Shown here piece by piece: positions 47,319-55,477 of a stretch of DNA of 64,000 bases. The notes beneath the pieces were generated by a model that was not told the origin of the DNA, did not search any database, and saw only the letters and a list, made by a program, of their open reading frames with translations. The position numbers and the translations under genes are program-made. How positions within the stretch are numbered: the first letter of the stretch is position 1; the number at the start of each line of letters is the position of its first letter. This DNA comes from Pseudomonas libanensis (GTDB lineage Bacteria > Pseudomonadota > Gammaproteobacteria > Pseudomonadales > Pseudomonadaceae), in assembly GCF_001439685.1 (NCBI RefSeq), contig NZ_JYLH01000019.1, forward strand, positions 32,443 to 96,442. The letters are read 5' to 3'.

Positions 47319-48695
47319 ATGCACGCCACTGCACATGTCAGCCCCGATGAGATCCGCAAGGGTTTTTCCAAGGCCATGTCCGACATGTACCGCGATGAAG
47401 TTCCGTTGTACGGCGCGCTGCTGGAATTGGTGGCCGAGACCAATGCCCGTGTGCTCAACTACGAACCGCGCCTGGCGCAACAGTTGCAACGCACCGGGGA
47501 AATCCAGCGCCTGGACAGGGAGCGCCACGGCGCCATCCGCCTGGGCACCGCCGCGGAACTGGCGACCATCAGCCGCTTGTTCGCGGTGATGGGCATGCAA
47601 CCGGTGGGCTACTACGACCTCACCCCTGCCGGGGTGCCTGTGCATTCCACCGCCTTTCGCGCCGTGCATGAACACGCACTGCAAACCAGCCCGTTCCGCG
47701 TGTTCACCTCCTTGCTGCGCCTGGAACTGATTGAAAACCCAGCGTTGCGCACGTTCGCCGAAAGCGCCCTGGCCAAGCGCTCGATCTTCACCCCCGGCGC
47801 CTTGGCATTGATCGAACAAGCCGAAACACAAGGTGGCCTGAATGCCAGTGACGCCGAGGTTTTTATCAGCCAGGCCCTGGAGACTTTCCGCTGGCACCAC
47901 ACCGCCACGGTGACGCGCGCGCAGTACCAGCAACTCAGCGACCAACACCGTCTGATTGCCGACGTGGTGGCGTTCAAGGGCCCGCATATCAACCATCTCA
48001 CCCCACGCACCCTGGACATCGACCAGGTGCAGGCCGCCATGCCCGGCAAAGGCATCACGCCCAAGGCGGTGATCGAAGGCCCACCGCGGCGCCAATGCCC
48101 GATCCTGCTGCGCCAGACCAGCTTCAAGGCCCTCGACGAACCCATCGCCTTCACCGATGCCCACGGCAGCCACAGCGCACGCTTCGGCGAAATCGAACAA
48201 CGCGGTGTCGCACTGACGCCCAAGGGCCGTGCGCTGTACGACCAACTGCTGAACGCCGCCCGCGACGAACTCGGCGCGTTCCCCACTGAAGCCAACGCCG
48301 AACGATATGTGCAATTGCTGGAACAGCACTTCCAGGCGTTCCCCGATGATCATGCGCAGATGCGGGAACAGGGCTTGGCGTACTACCGCTACTTCGTCAC
48401 CGACAAGGGCATGGCGGCACGCGGACAGGCCGACCAGCCGCGTGAGTTGCAAGCGCTGGTCAGCGCCGGTCACGTGGCGGTGGAGCCATTGGTGTATGAG
48501 GATTTCCTGCCGGTGAGTGCGGCGGGGATCTTCCAGTCAAACCTGGGGGATGCGGCGCAAAGTCATTACGCGGCCGACTCCAACCAGGCGCAATTCGAAC
48601 AGGCGCTGGGGCGCAAGACGATCGATGAGCTGCAGCTTTACGGCCAGACGCAGCAGCGTTCCATTGATGAATGTTTGGGCACACTGCTGGCATGA
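47319..48695 (+). CDS. hglS: 2-oxoadipate dioxygenase/decarboxylase HglS (DUF1338)
   Basis: 458 residues of the DUF1338/VOC family. Key residues of P. putida HglS are at the same positions: His70 and Arg74 in RERHGAIRLGTA, His226 in GPHINHLTPR, and a metal-ligand Glu in RFGEIEQRG (291/293). HglS converts 2-oxoadipate to D-2-hydroxyglutarate in D-lysine (pipecolate/aminoadipate) catabolism. It stands alone with no other lysine gene in the window. Shine-Dalgarno CAGGAA precedes the ATG. Confidence 0.85.
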   Translation: MHATAHVSPDEIRKGFSKAMSDMYRDEVPLYGALLELVAETNARVLNYEPRLAQQLQRTGEIQRLDRERHGAIRLGTAAELATISRLFAVMGMQPVGYYDLTPAGVPVHSTAFRAVHEHALQTSPFRVFTSLLRLELIENPALRTFAESALAKRSIFTPGALALIEQAETQGGLNASDAEVFISQALETFRWHHTATVTRAQYQQLSDQHRLIADVVAFKGPHINHLTPRTLDIDQVQAAMPGKGITPKAVIEGPPRRQCPILLRQTSFKALDEPIAFTDAHGSHSARFGEIEQRGVALTPKGRALYDQLLNAARDELGAFPTEANAERYVQLLEQHFQAFPDDHAQMREQGLAYYRYFVTDKGMAARGQADQPRELQALVSAGHVAVEPLVYEDFLPVSAAGIFQSNLGDAAQSHYAADSNQAQFEQALGRKTIDELQLYGQTQQRSIDECLGTLLA

Positions 48696-48834
48696 AATAG
48701 GGTGTCCTCCCCGGCTCAGCGGCACAATCCTTGCGCCACAACAGTCCCCAGAGCCGGGTGGACGGGGCGCATCATAGAGACTGAGTCCTATAATGTCCCG
48801 CAGGTAAATCTGAACAAATATTGCCGCGCTGCTG

Positions 48835-49059
48835 TTAACCCAAGCGCCCCACAATCTCGTCTTTGATCAGCAGCCGTTTCTTCTTCAGGACTTCCACATC
48901 CTCATCGCTGGCACTGGCTTTTTCTGCCTTGAGCACCTCCCCGTCCGCAACGTCATATTGCGTGAGCAACGCGTCCAGCCGCTTGTCACTCGCCCTGCGT
49001 TCGTGAACGGCTTCCTTGCTAAAACCCAAGTCCTGATACAGGTCGTGTTTCACTGGCAT
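48835..49059 (-). CDS. DUF465 (YdcH-like) small coiled-coil protein
   Basis: 74 residues, starting MPVKHDLYQDLGFSKE after a strong GGAGGTAC Shine-Dalgarno. The family pattern of a helical pair with ...DKRLDALLTQYDVADGEV...LKKKRLLIKDEIVGRL is complete. Function of this widespread family is unknown. Divergent from the transketolase gene. Confidence 0.85.
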   Translation of the reverse strand: MPVKHDLYQDLGFSKEAVHERRASDKRLDALLTQYDVADGEVLKAEKASASDEDVEVLKKKRLLIKDEIVGRLG

Positions 49060-49233
49060 GGCGTACCTCCACAAGTTATTCAATGGCCTACGTCCTTGAA
49101 GCTAGCCCATTCCAACCGGTCTTGTCATGTGCCAGGTCAATCCGCGTCCGTTCGTCGTAACCCTGGCGATGGGATCAAACCTTTGCCGTGCCCTGCCCTC
49201 CACTATAGATCGCCACCCGAGGGAGAACGGTTT

Positions 49234-51288
49234 ATGAATCACGTTGCCACTGCTGCCGACACCCAATGCATCAACACTATTCGCACCCTGGCCATGGATG
49301 CCGTGCAGAAGGCCAACTCGGGCCATCCGGGCACGCCCATGGGCCTGGCGCCGGTGGGATACACATTGTGGAGTCGCTTCCTGCGCTATCACCCCGAGCA
49401 TCCGGACTGGCCTAACCGCGACCGTTTTGTGCTGTCGGTGGGGCATGCGTCGATGTTGCTGTATTCGCTGTTGCATCTGGCCGGTGTGGTGGAGATTGAC
49501 GCGCACGGCAAGCGCTCCGGCCAGCCGGCCATCAGCCTCGACGATATCAAGCAGTTCCGGCAGATGGGTTCCAAGACGCCAGGCCATCCCGAGTACCGCA
49601 TGACCACCGGCGTAGAAACCACCACCGGCCCGCTGGGCCAGGGCTGCGCCAACAGCGTCGGCATGGCGATGGCCGAACGCTGGCTGGCCGAGCGTTTCAA
49701 CCGCGACGGCCAGGTGCTGTTCGACTACGACGTGTACACCCTGTGCGGTGACGGTGACATGATGGAAGGCATCAGCAGCGAAGCGGCGTCGATGGCCGGG
49801 CACTTGAAGCTGGATAACCTGTGTTGGATCTACGACAACAACACCATCAGCATCGAGGGCCACACTGAGCTTGCGTTCAGCGAAGACGTGATCAAGCGCT
49901 TCCAGGCCTACGGCTGGCACACCGTGCACGTCACCGATGCCAATGACTTGCAGGCCTTGAGCGTGGCCCTGGAAACTTTCAAGGCCAACACCGGCGCACC
50001 GACCCTGATCGTGGTCGACAGCGTGATCGGCTACGGTTCGCCACACAAACACAACACCGCCGCCGCCCATGGCGAGCCGTTGGGCGAAGACGAAATTCGC
50101 CTGACCAAGGCTGCCTATGGCTGGCCGCAGGATTCGAGTTTCCTGGTGCCCGAAGAGGCCCGTGCGGTATTGCGTGACGCCCTCTACGAACGCGCCGAAC
50201 CGCTGTACGCCGAGTGGAACCAGACCCTGGCGTCCCTCGACCCGCAACGGGCCGATGAACTGCAGCGCATGCGCGCCGGGGAAATGCCCGAGCAATGGCA
50301 AGCGCACCTGCCAAACTTCGCCGCCGATGCCAAGGGCGTCGCCAGCCGCGCCTCAGGTGGCGAGGTACTGAATGCCTTTGCCCAACAGATTCCGTGGCTG
50401 CTGGGCGGCTCGGCGGATTTGTCGCCCTCGACCAAGACCAACCTCACCTTCGACGGCGCCGGGCGTTTCAGCGCCGACGACTACAGTGGGCGCAACCTGC
50501 ACTTCGGTATCCGGGAACATGCCATGGGCGCGATTGCCAACGGCATGGCGCTATCCTACCTGCGCCCGTACACCTCGACCTTCCTGGTGTTCAGCGACTA
50601 CATGAAACCGCCGATCCGCCTGGCGGCGATCATGGAACTGCCGGTGATCTTCGTATTCACCCATGACTCCATCGGCGTAGGCGAGGATGGGCCAACGCAC
50701 CAACCTATCGAACACCTGACCCAATTGCGCGCCACCCCGGGGCTGCTGACCCTGCGCCCGGGCGACGCGAATGAAACCCTGGAACTGTGGAAAGTGGCCC
50801 TGGCACAAACCCACCGGCCGAGCTGTGTGGTGCTGTCACGCCAGGCGCTGCCTACGCTGGATCGCAGTAAATACGCGCCAGCCTCCGGGGCGGCCAAGGG
50901 TGCGTATGTGTTGGCCGGTGCGGATCAACCTGAGGTTATTCTGATCGCCACAGGCAGTGAAGTCAGCCTCGCAGTGGCCGCCTATGAGCAGCTCAAGGGC
51001 GAAGGCGTTGCCGCGCAAGTGGTCTCGATGCCGAGTTGGGAACTGTTTGAAGATCAAGACCAGGCTTACCGCGACAGCGTCTTGCCACCCGCAGTAAAAG
51101 CTCGGGTGGTGGTGGAACAGGCAGGTCCCTTGGGTTGGGACCGTTATGTCGGGCAGACCGGCGCCAAGGTGGTGATGAACAGCTTCGGCGCCTCGGCACC
51201 GCTGGCCAAGTTGCAGGAGAAGTTCGGGTTCACCGTGGAGAATGTGGTGAAGCTGGCCAAGCAGCAAATCCAACTGACCAAGCACTGA
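49234..51288 (+). CDS. tkt: Transketolase
   Basis: 684 residues, normal transketolase length. Thiamine diphosphate motif GDGDMMEGISSEAASMAGHL followed by CWIYDNNTISIEGHTE; substrate His residues in KANSGHPGTPMG and GYGSPHKHN; C-terminal DRSKYAPASGA and WDRYVGQ. It transfers two-carbon units between sugar phosphates in the non-oxidative pentose phosphate pathway. Not flanked by the epd/gap genes that usually accompany the housekeeping copy in Pseudomonas, so it may be a second transketolase (inference). Start ATG follows GAGGGAGA. Confidence 0.92.
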   Translation: MNHVATAADTQCINTIRTLAMDAVQKANSGHPGTPMGLAPVGYTLWSRFLRYHPEHPDWPNRDRFVLSVGHASMLLYSLLHLAGVVEIDAHGKRSGQPAISLDDIKQFRQMGSKTPGHPEYRMTTGVETTTGPLGQGCANSVGMAMAERWLAERFNRDGQVLFDYDVYTLCGDGDMMEGISSEAASMAGHLKLDNLCWIYDNNTISIEGHTELAFSEDVIKRFQAYGWHTVHVTDANDLQALSVALETFKANTGAPTLIVVDSVIGYGSPHKHNTAAAHGEPLGEDEIRLTKAAYGWPQDSSFLVPEEARAVLRDALYERAEPLYAEWNQTLASLDPQRADELQRMRAGEMPEQWQAHLPNFAADAKGVASRASGGEVLNAFAQQIPWLLGGSADLSPSTKTNLTFDGAGRFSADDYSGRNLHFGIREHAMGAIANGMALSYLRPYTSTFLVFSDYMKPPIRLAAIMELPVIFVFTHDSIGVGEDGPTHQPIEHLTQLRATPGLLTLRPGDANETLELWKVALAQTHRPSCVVLSRQALPTLDRSKYAPASGAAKGAYVLAGADQPEVILIATGSEVSLAVAAYEQLKGEGVAAQVVSMPSWELFEDQDQAYRDSVLPPAVKARVVVEQAGPLGWDRYVGQTGAKVVMNSFGASAPLAKLQEKFGFTVENVVKLAKQQIQLTKH

Positions 51289-51295
51289 TCAAAAA

Positions 51296-51319
51296 TGTGG
51301 GAGGGGGCTTGCCCCCGAT
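51296..51319. repeat. Single REP hairpin
   Basis: TGTGGGAGGGGGCTTGCCCC at 51296, eight bases after the transketolase stop; internal GGGGGC/GCCCCC stem. Confidence 0.75.
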
Positions 51320-51485
51320 TGCAGTGTGTCAGCTTGCACATCTGTGTCTTCAGAGCGCTATCGGGGCATAGGTATCTACACAACTTTGTAGGCTGTAGCA
51401 GCCGACGGTAACCACGATGCGAAGCGAGTCGCTCTTGATCTTGATCTCAGGCGCCCCGTTAAACCACGCTGGCCGGAATTCGACA

Positions 51486-51569
51486 GGGATTTGGGGGGTA
51501 AACCGGCAGGGATGCCGGTTTAGCCGCCCCGCGCCATGGATGGCGCGTGGCGGCGGCCCCCCAAATCCC
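51486..51569. repeat. Three-stem palindrome inside the repeat element
   Basis: Outer stem GGGATTTGGGGGG (51486-51498) with CCCCCCAAATCCC (51557-51569); inside it AAACCGGC/GCCGGTTT (51500-51521) and the perfect palindrome CGCGCCATGGATGGCGCG (51530-51547, two central mismatches). The layout could extrude as a cloverleaf-like cruciform or fold in RNA. Confidence 0.65.
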
Positions 51570-51692
51570 TGGCGGATTACGGGCACACCGAGCCTAGGCG
51601 AGGTGCCGAGTGGTGGCCCCCGGTGTCAGGATAGTTGTCGCCTCTTCTGATTTACCCCCAAAAAGCATACCGAGGGCGGAAAGAGACAGGTT

Positions 51693-52193
51693 GTGACGTA
51701 CTATTCACCCGAACGTAAAGCCACATTGCTTAAGATGTTGCTTCCCCCGCTGAACCTGACGGTAGCCGAAGTTTGTCGCCGTGAAGGGGTCAGCGATGTA
51801 TCGCTGTATACCTGGCGCAAGATGGCCAGTGTCCAAGGAAGCAAAGTGCCAGAAGATATATCGCTTTCTGATAAATGGTCTGCTGAGGCCCGGTTGACCG
51901 CTGTCATTGAAACAGCCAGCCTGACGCAACTTGAATTAGGTGAGTACTGTCGTCGAAACGGCCTTTACCCCGAGCAGATCAATGCTTGGCGTCAAGCCTG
52001 TATCAGCGGTCAAGAGGCGGTGCAGATCCAAAAAATGGCTGACCATGAGCAGACGCGTAAAGACAAGAAACGCATCCTGGAGCTGGAGCGCGATCTGCGC
52101 CGTAAAGACGCTGCGTTGGCCGAAACCGCAGCGTTGTTAGTGCTGCGAAAAAAGCTCAACGATTACTGGGGGACCGACGGCGAGGACAACTGA
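51693..52193 (+). CDS. IS3-family transposase OrfA
   Basis: 166 residues, GTG start. Two helix-turn-helix units: LTVAEVCRREGVSDVSLYTWR (near residues 18-38, shown in part) and LTQLELGEYCRRNGLYPEQI; then a coiled-coil/leucine-zipper helix (DKKRILELERDLRRKDAALA). OrfA binds the IS ends. At 52148-52154 the codons CGA AAA AAG form a slippery site; a -1 shift joins orfA to orfB without a stop. Confidence 0.9.
   Translation: MTYYSPERKATLLKMLLPPLNLTVAEVCRREGVSDVSLYTWRKMASVQGSKVPEDISLSDKWSAEARLTAVIETASLTQLELGEYCRRNGLYPEQINAWRQACISGQEAVQIQKMADHEQTRKDKKRILELERDLRRKDAALAETAALLVLRKKLNDYWGTDGEDN
52148..52154 (+). promoter_or_regulatory. Programmed -1 frameshift site (A AAA AAG) of the transposase
   Basis: In the orfA frame the sequence reads CGA AAA AAG, giving the X XXY YYZ heptamer A AAA AAG. 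After slippage the frame continues through AQRLLGDRRRGQLTSLPERQ into OrfB with no stop. This is the classic mechanism for making OrfAB transposase in IS3 elements. Confidence 0.75.
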
Positions 52194-52198
52194 CTTCT

Positions 52199-53245
52199 TT
52201 GCCGGAACGGCAGTTGTTGGTGGGCTGGTTGATTGAAGCCATCGTCGCAGGCGCCCGAAAATTACGCGCTTGCCAAGAGGTTGGACTGTCGCTGCGAACC
52301 TTGCAGCGCTGGACTCAGGCGCCAGAGTTACAGGCCGATGCGCGCACCACCACCTTGCGGCCCAAGCCGCGAAATGCGCTGAGTGAAATTGAACGACAAG
52401 CCATCGTAACCCTGTGCAACAGCCCGATATACGCCCATTTACCGCCCAGCCAGATCGTTCCGCGCCTGGCAGACGAAGCGCGGTATCTGGCATCGGAAGC
52501 TACGTTTTATCGCATCTTGCGAGCAGCCGGCCAACAACACCACAGAGGTCGTAGCCGACGGCCTCGGCGCATTGTAATGCCGACAACGCACGCGGCTCAG
52601 AAGCCTAACCAGGTGTGGTCGTGGGACATCACGTATCTTCCCTCGCCCATACGCGGTAAGTATTTTTACCTGTATTTGATCGAAGATATTTACAGCCGCA
52701 AGGCGGTAGGTTGGGAAGTTTATGATGAAGAAAGTGGTGAAAAGGCTGCTGCGCTGTTGCAACGCAGCGTGATCAACGAGAAGTGCCTGCGTGAGCCCTT
52801 GGTGTTGCACTCTGATAACGGAGCGCCAATGAAATCGGTGACGCTGTTAAGCAAAATGTATGAGCTTGGCATCACGCCTTCTCGCGGTCGTCCACGCGTA
52901 AGCAATGACAACCCGTACTCGGAATCACTGTTTAGGACACTGAAGTACTGCCCGCAATGGCCCTTGGAAGGCTTCGCCAGCTTGGACGCTGCGCGGACTT
53001 GGGTGAGGGATTTTATGCGGTGGTACAACAGCGAACACCGGCACAGCCGGATCCGCTTCGTCACCCCATCAGAGCGCCATGGAGGGAAAGATCATCAGAT
53101 CCTGGCACTGCGCCATGAGCTGTATGAGCGGGAGCGCCGGAAAAGACCTGAACGGTGGTCAGGACAAACACGTAACTGGGAACCGGTAGGAACGGTGCTG
53201 CTGAATCCAGATCGGGAACAGCAGACCGAACAAAAAGCGGCATAG
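52199..53245 (+). CDS. IS3-family transposase OrfB (DDE integrase domain)
   Basis: 348 residues counted from the TTG at 52199; normally made as an OrfAB fusion by the frameshift at 52148. N-terminal HTH_21-like region (RTLQRWTQAPELQ), then the rve catalytic core with Asp143 (VWSWDITYLP), Asp206 (LHSDNGAPM) and Glu242 (NPYSESLFRTLKY); 35 residues between the second Asp and Glu give the DD(35)E signature. Uninterrupted, so probably active. Confidence 0.9.
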   Translation: MPERQLLVGWLIEAIVAGARKLRACQEVGLSLRTLQRWTQAPELQADARTTTLRPKPRNALSEIERQAIVTLCNSPIYAHLPPSQIVPRLADEARYLASEATFYRILRAAGQQHHRGRSRRPRRIVMPTTHAAQKPNQVWSWDITYLPSPIRGKYFYLYLIEDIYSRKAVGWEVYDEESGEKAAALLQRSVINEKCLREPLVLHSDNGAPMKSVTLLSKMYELGITPSRGRPRVSNDNPYSESLFRTLKYCPQWPLEGFASLDAARTWVRDFMRWYNSEHRHSRIRFVTPSERHGGKDHQILALRHELYERERRKRPERWSGQTRNWEPVGTVLLNPDREQQTEQKAA

Positions 53246-53779
53246 CAGAACGGTTGACGCGACAACTACCTTGAAAAACGCCGGTTTTGGTTACTTTGCC
53301 GGTTTTGCAAAGTGACCCGCCGGAACCCTAAGTAGCCGTTACCTGAATAACGGATATGTACTCGATCAAACTCCAACATCCTGGTGGGCTGCCAGGCCGC
53401 CATCGGGAGCAAGTCGAATCGTCGCACCGCCCCTCCCACAGGGGCCTGCGGCGCACCTGAAGTTGTGTAGATACCCATGCGCTGATGGGCCAAGCCAGCA
53501 GGCCCGACGCAATCTTCTTGCATTGCCGGTTAATTGAACGGGAAAGTGCTTGAATTAATAAGAAGTATGGCTAATTGCAACTAGTGGCTATTGGCTGCTA
53601 ACGCTCTATATCAGTGCATTTGGCAATGTTTTGTATTTAATTCCCCTGTGAGCCGGAACTAGCGCTATAACTTCCAGTCGATACCCCCGGCTAACTCCCT
53701 TATGGGCTGTGGCGAACTAATGGCATTGTTCGGTAGTTCAAATAGCCATACTTTTCGCAACCTTAGATATTCCTGGATG
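53246..53779. other. Right arm of repeat element plus AT-rich leader of the T2SS operon (534 bp)
   Basis: 53246-53479 is the IS right end and the repeat element's right arm. From about 53520 to 53780 the sequence becomes clearly AT-rich for this genome and carries no recognisable repeat. It should hold the gspE promoter. An open frame extends upstream of gspE to 53702, but its residues do not look like GspE. Confidence 0.6.
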
Positions 53780-55477
53780 ATGTCGTCAGCCCCCATTGAT
53801 GCTTGCAAGCTGCCTATCCCGCGCACCTACCAGGTGTGCGCGTGGCTGATGCAGCATGCCGGGCTCAAATCCCTCGACCTGGAGCGCGCCCAGCGCTTGT
53901 CCACTGACCCCCGCGACCTGCTGGGGTTACTGACGCGCCTGGGCTTGGTGTCCGAGGTCGAGCTGGCGCGTGCCTGGGCCGATCTGCTGGATGCGCCCTT
54001 GCTGCTGGCCGACGCCGCGCCGCCGCTGCTCGACCCGCTGCCGGTCTTGACCGAGCGCTTTATGCGGCATTACCAAGTGGTGCCCATGGGCTGGAGCGAA
54101 GGAGGACTGCGCGTACTGGCCGCCAACCCGGCGCAGCTGTATCCGTTCCAGGCCCTGGCCTATGCCTGTCAGGTGCCGGTGTGGCTGGCCATCGGCCCGC
54201 GCAATGAAGTCGACACACTGATCGAGCGCTATTACGGCCAGGGCCGTTCCGCCATGGGCACCCTGATCGAGAACCTCGACGAGCAGGACGGCGCCCATGA
54301 AGACATCGAGCACCTCAAGGACATGGCGTCCGAAGCACCGGTGATTCGCCTGGTCAACCTGATCCTGCAACGTGCGGTGGAACAGCGCGCGTCGGACATC
54401 CATATCGAGCCCTTCGAAAACCAGTTCAAGGTGCGCTATCGCATCGACGGCGTGCTGCACGAGGCCGAAGCGCCGCCCGCCAGTTCATCGGCGGCGGTGA
54501 TCTCGCGGGTGAAAATCATGGCGCGCCTGGACATTGCCGAACGGCGCCTGCCGCAGGACGGGCGCATCATGCTGCGCATCCAGGGCAAGGAACTGGACCT
54601 GCGCGTGTCCACGGTGCCCACTAGTTTTGGCGAGTCGGTAGTGATGCGCCTGTTGGACCGGCAAACCGTGCAGTTCGACTTCCCCAGCCTGGGCTTCGAC
54701 GGCCAGCGCCTGGCGGCCTTCCTCGACCTGCTCGAACGGCCCCACGGCATCCTGCTGGTGACCGGGCCCACCGGCTCGGGCAAAACCACCACGCTCTACA
54801 CCGCCTTGTCGCGGCTCAATACCAGCGAACGCAAGATCATCACCGTGGAAGACCCGGTGGAATACCAGCTCGAAGGGATCAACCAGATCCAGGTCAAGCC
54901 GGCCATCGGCCTGGACTTTGCCGCAGTGCTGCGCGCCATCGTGCGCCAAAACCCGGATGTGATCATGATCGGCGAAATCCGCGACCTGGAAACCTGCCGC
55001 ATCGCCGTGCAGTCCTCCCTCACCGGGCACCTGGTCCTGTCAACCTTGCACACCAACAGCGCTGCCGCGAGTATCACGCGCTTGCTCGACATGGGCGTGG
55101 AGAGCTACCTGATTGCCTCCACCGTCAGCGGCATTCTCGCCCAGCGCCTGGTGCGGCGCCTGGACCCGGCCACGCGGGTAGCCTTCGAAGCGCCGCCGGC
55201 ATTGATCCAGGCACATGGCCTGGATCGATTGACCGAGCAGCGTCCGATCCTGCTCTACCGCGGCGATTACCACGGCCGTAGTGCGCTCACCGAATTGCTG
55301 GTGATGAACGACGAATTGCGCAGCCTGCTGATGCGTCACGCCGACGCCGCCACCCTTGAGCAGGCGGCCCGCCGCGGCGGTTTGCACACCTTGTATGAAG
55401 ACGGTTTGCGTCAGGCGCTGGCGGGCGTCACGTCCCTGGAAGAAGTGCTGCGCGTGACCCGTGGGGAGGACGCGTGA
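53780..55477 (+). CDS. gspE: Type II secretion ATPase GspE
   Basis: 565 residues from the ATG at 53780 (others at 53702, 53720 and 53777 are possible). N-terminal GspE N domain (about 1-150), then the secretion ATPase core: Walker A GPTGSGKTTTLY (about 329-340), Asp box ITVEDPVEYQLEGINQIQV, Walker B VIMIGEIRDLETC, His box LSTLHTNSAAASI. The region that carries the four-cysteine zinc motif in most GspE proteins (LAQRLVRRLDPATR to GRSALTELL) has no cysteine. GspE powers pseudopilus assembly from the cytoplasm. Four-base overlap with gspF. Confidence 0.92.
   Translation: MSSAPIDACKLPIPRTYQVCAWLMQHAGLKSLDLERAQRLSTDPRDLLGLLTRLGLVSEVELARAWADLLDAPLLLADAAPPLLDPLPVLTERFMRHYQVVPMGWSEGGLRVLAANPAQLYPFQALAYACQVPVWLAIGPRNEVDTLIERYYGQGRSAMGTLIENLDEQDGAHEDIEHLKDMASEAPVIRLVNLILQRAVEQRASDIHIEPFENQFKVRYRIDGVLHEAEAPPASSSAAVISRVKIMARLDIAERRLPQDGRIMLRIQGKELDLRVSTVPTSFGESVVMRLLDRQTVQFDFPSLGFDGQRLAAFLDLLERPHGILLVTGPTGSGKTTTLYTALSRLNTSERKIITVEDPVEYQLEGINQIQVKPAIGLDFAAVLRAIVRQNPDVIMIGEIRDLETCRIAVQSSLTGHLVLSTLHTNSAAASITRLLDMGVESYLIASTVSGILAQRLVRRLDPATRVAFEAPPALIQAHGLDRLTEQRPILLYRGDYHGRSALTELLVMNDELRSLLMRHADAATLEQAARRGGLHTLYEDGLRQALAGVTSLEEVLRVTRGEDA

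Larger units (their letters stand above)
51289..51692. other. Gene-free region between transketolase and transposase (404 bp)
   Basis: Contains a REP hairpin (51296-51319), the left arm of the CATAGGTATC repeat element from 51367, its three-stem palindrome (51486-51569), and the left end of the IS3-type element near 51624. No gene is supported. Confidence 0.75.
51624..53276 (+). mobile_element. IS3-family insertion sequence, complete copy
   Basis: About 1.65 kb. Imperfect terminal inverted repeats TGTCAGGATAGTTGTCGC (from 51624) and, reversed at the right, TTTCAAGGTAGTTGTCGC (53276-53259). Two reading frames with the IS3 orfA/orfB arrangement and an A AAA AAG frameshift heptamer. Exact ends are uncertain by about ten bases because CCGG-containing sequence is shared at both borders. 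A second copy begins at 63761 on the other strand. Confidence 0.82.
51367..53479 (+). repeat. MITE-like repeat element, large copy interrupted by an IS
   Basis: Left end CATAGGTATCTACACAAC (51367-51384) and right end GTTGTGTAGATACCCATG (53462-53479), one mismatch to perfect inverted repeat. Left arm (51367-51623) matches the short copy at 23218; right arm (53281-53479) matches the arm at 63414 in part. The IS3-family element occupies 51624-53276. Just outside, CGCTATCGGGG (left) and CGCTGATGGGC (right) look like a decayed duplication. Confidence 0.78.

Noticed and set aside
53702..53779. Longer GspE start at 53702 adding 26 residues
   Set aside because: The extra residues are encoded by AT-rich leader sequence, have no Shine-Dalgarno and do not resemble a GspE N-terminus.
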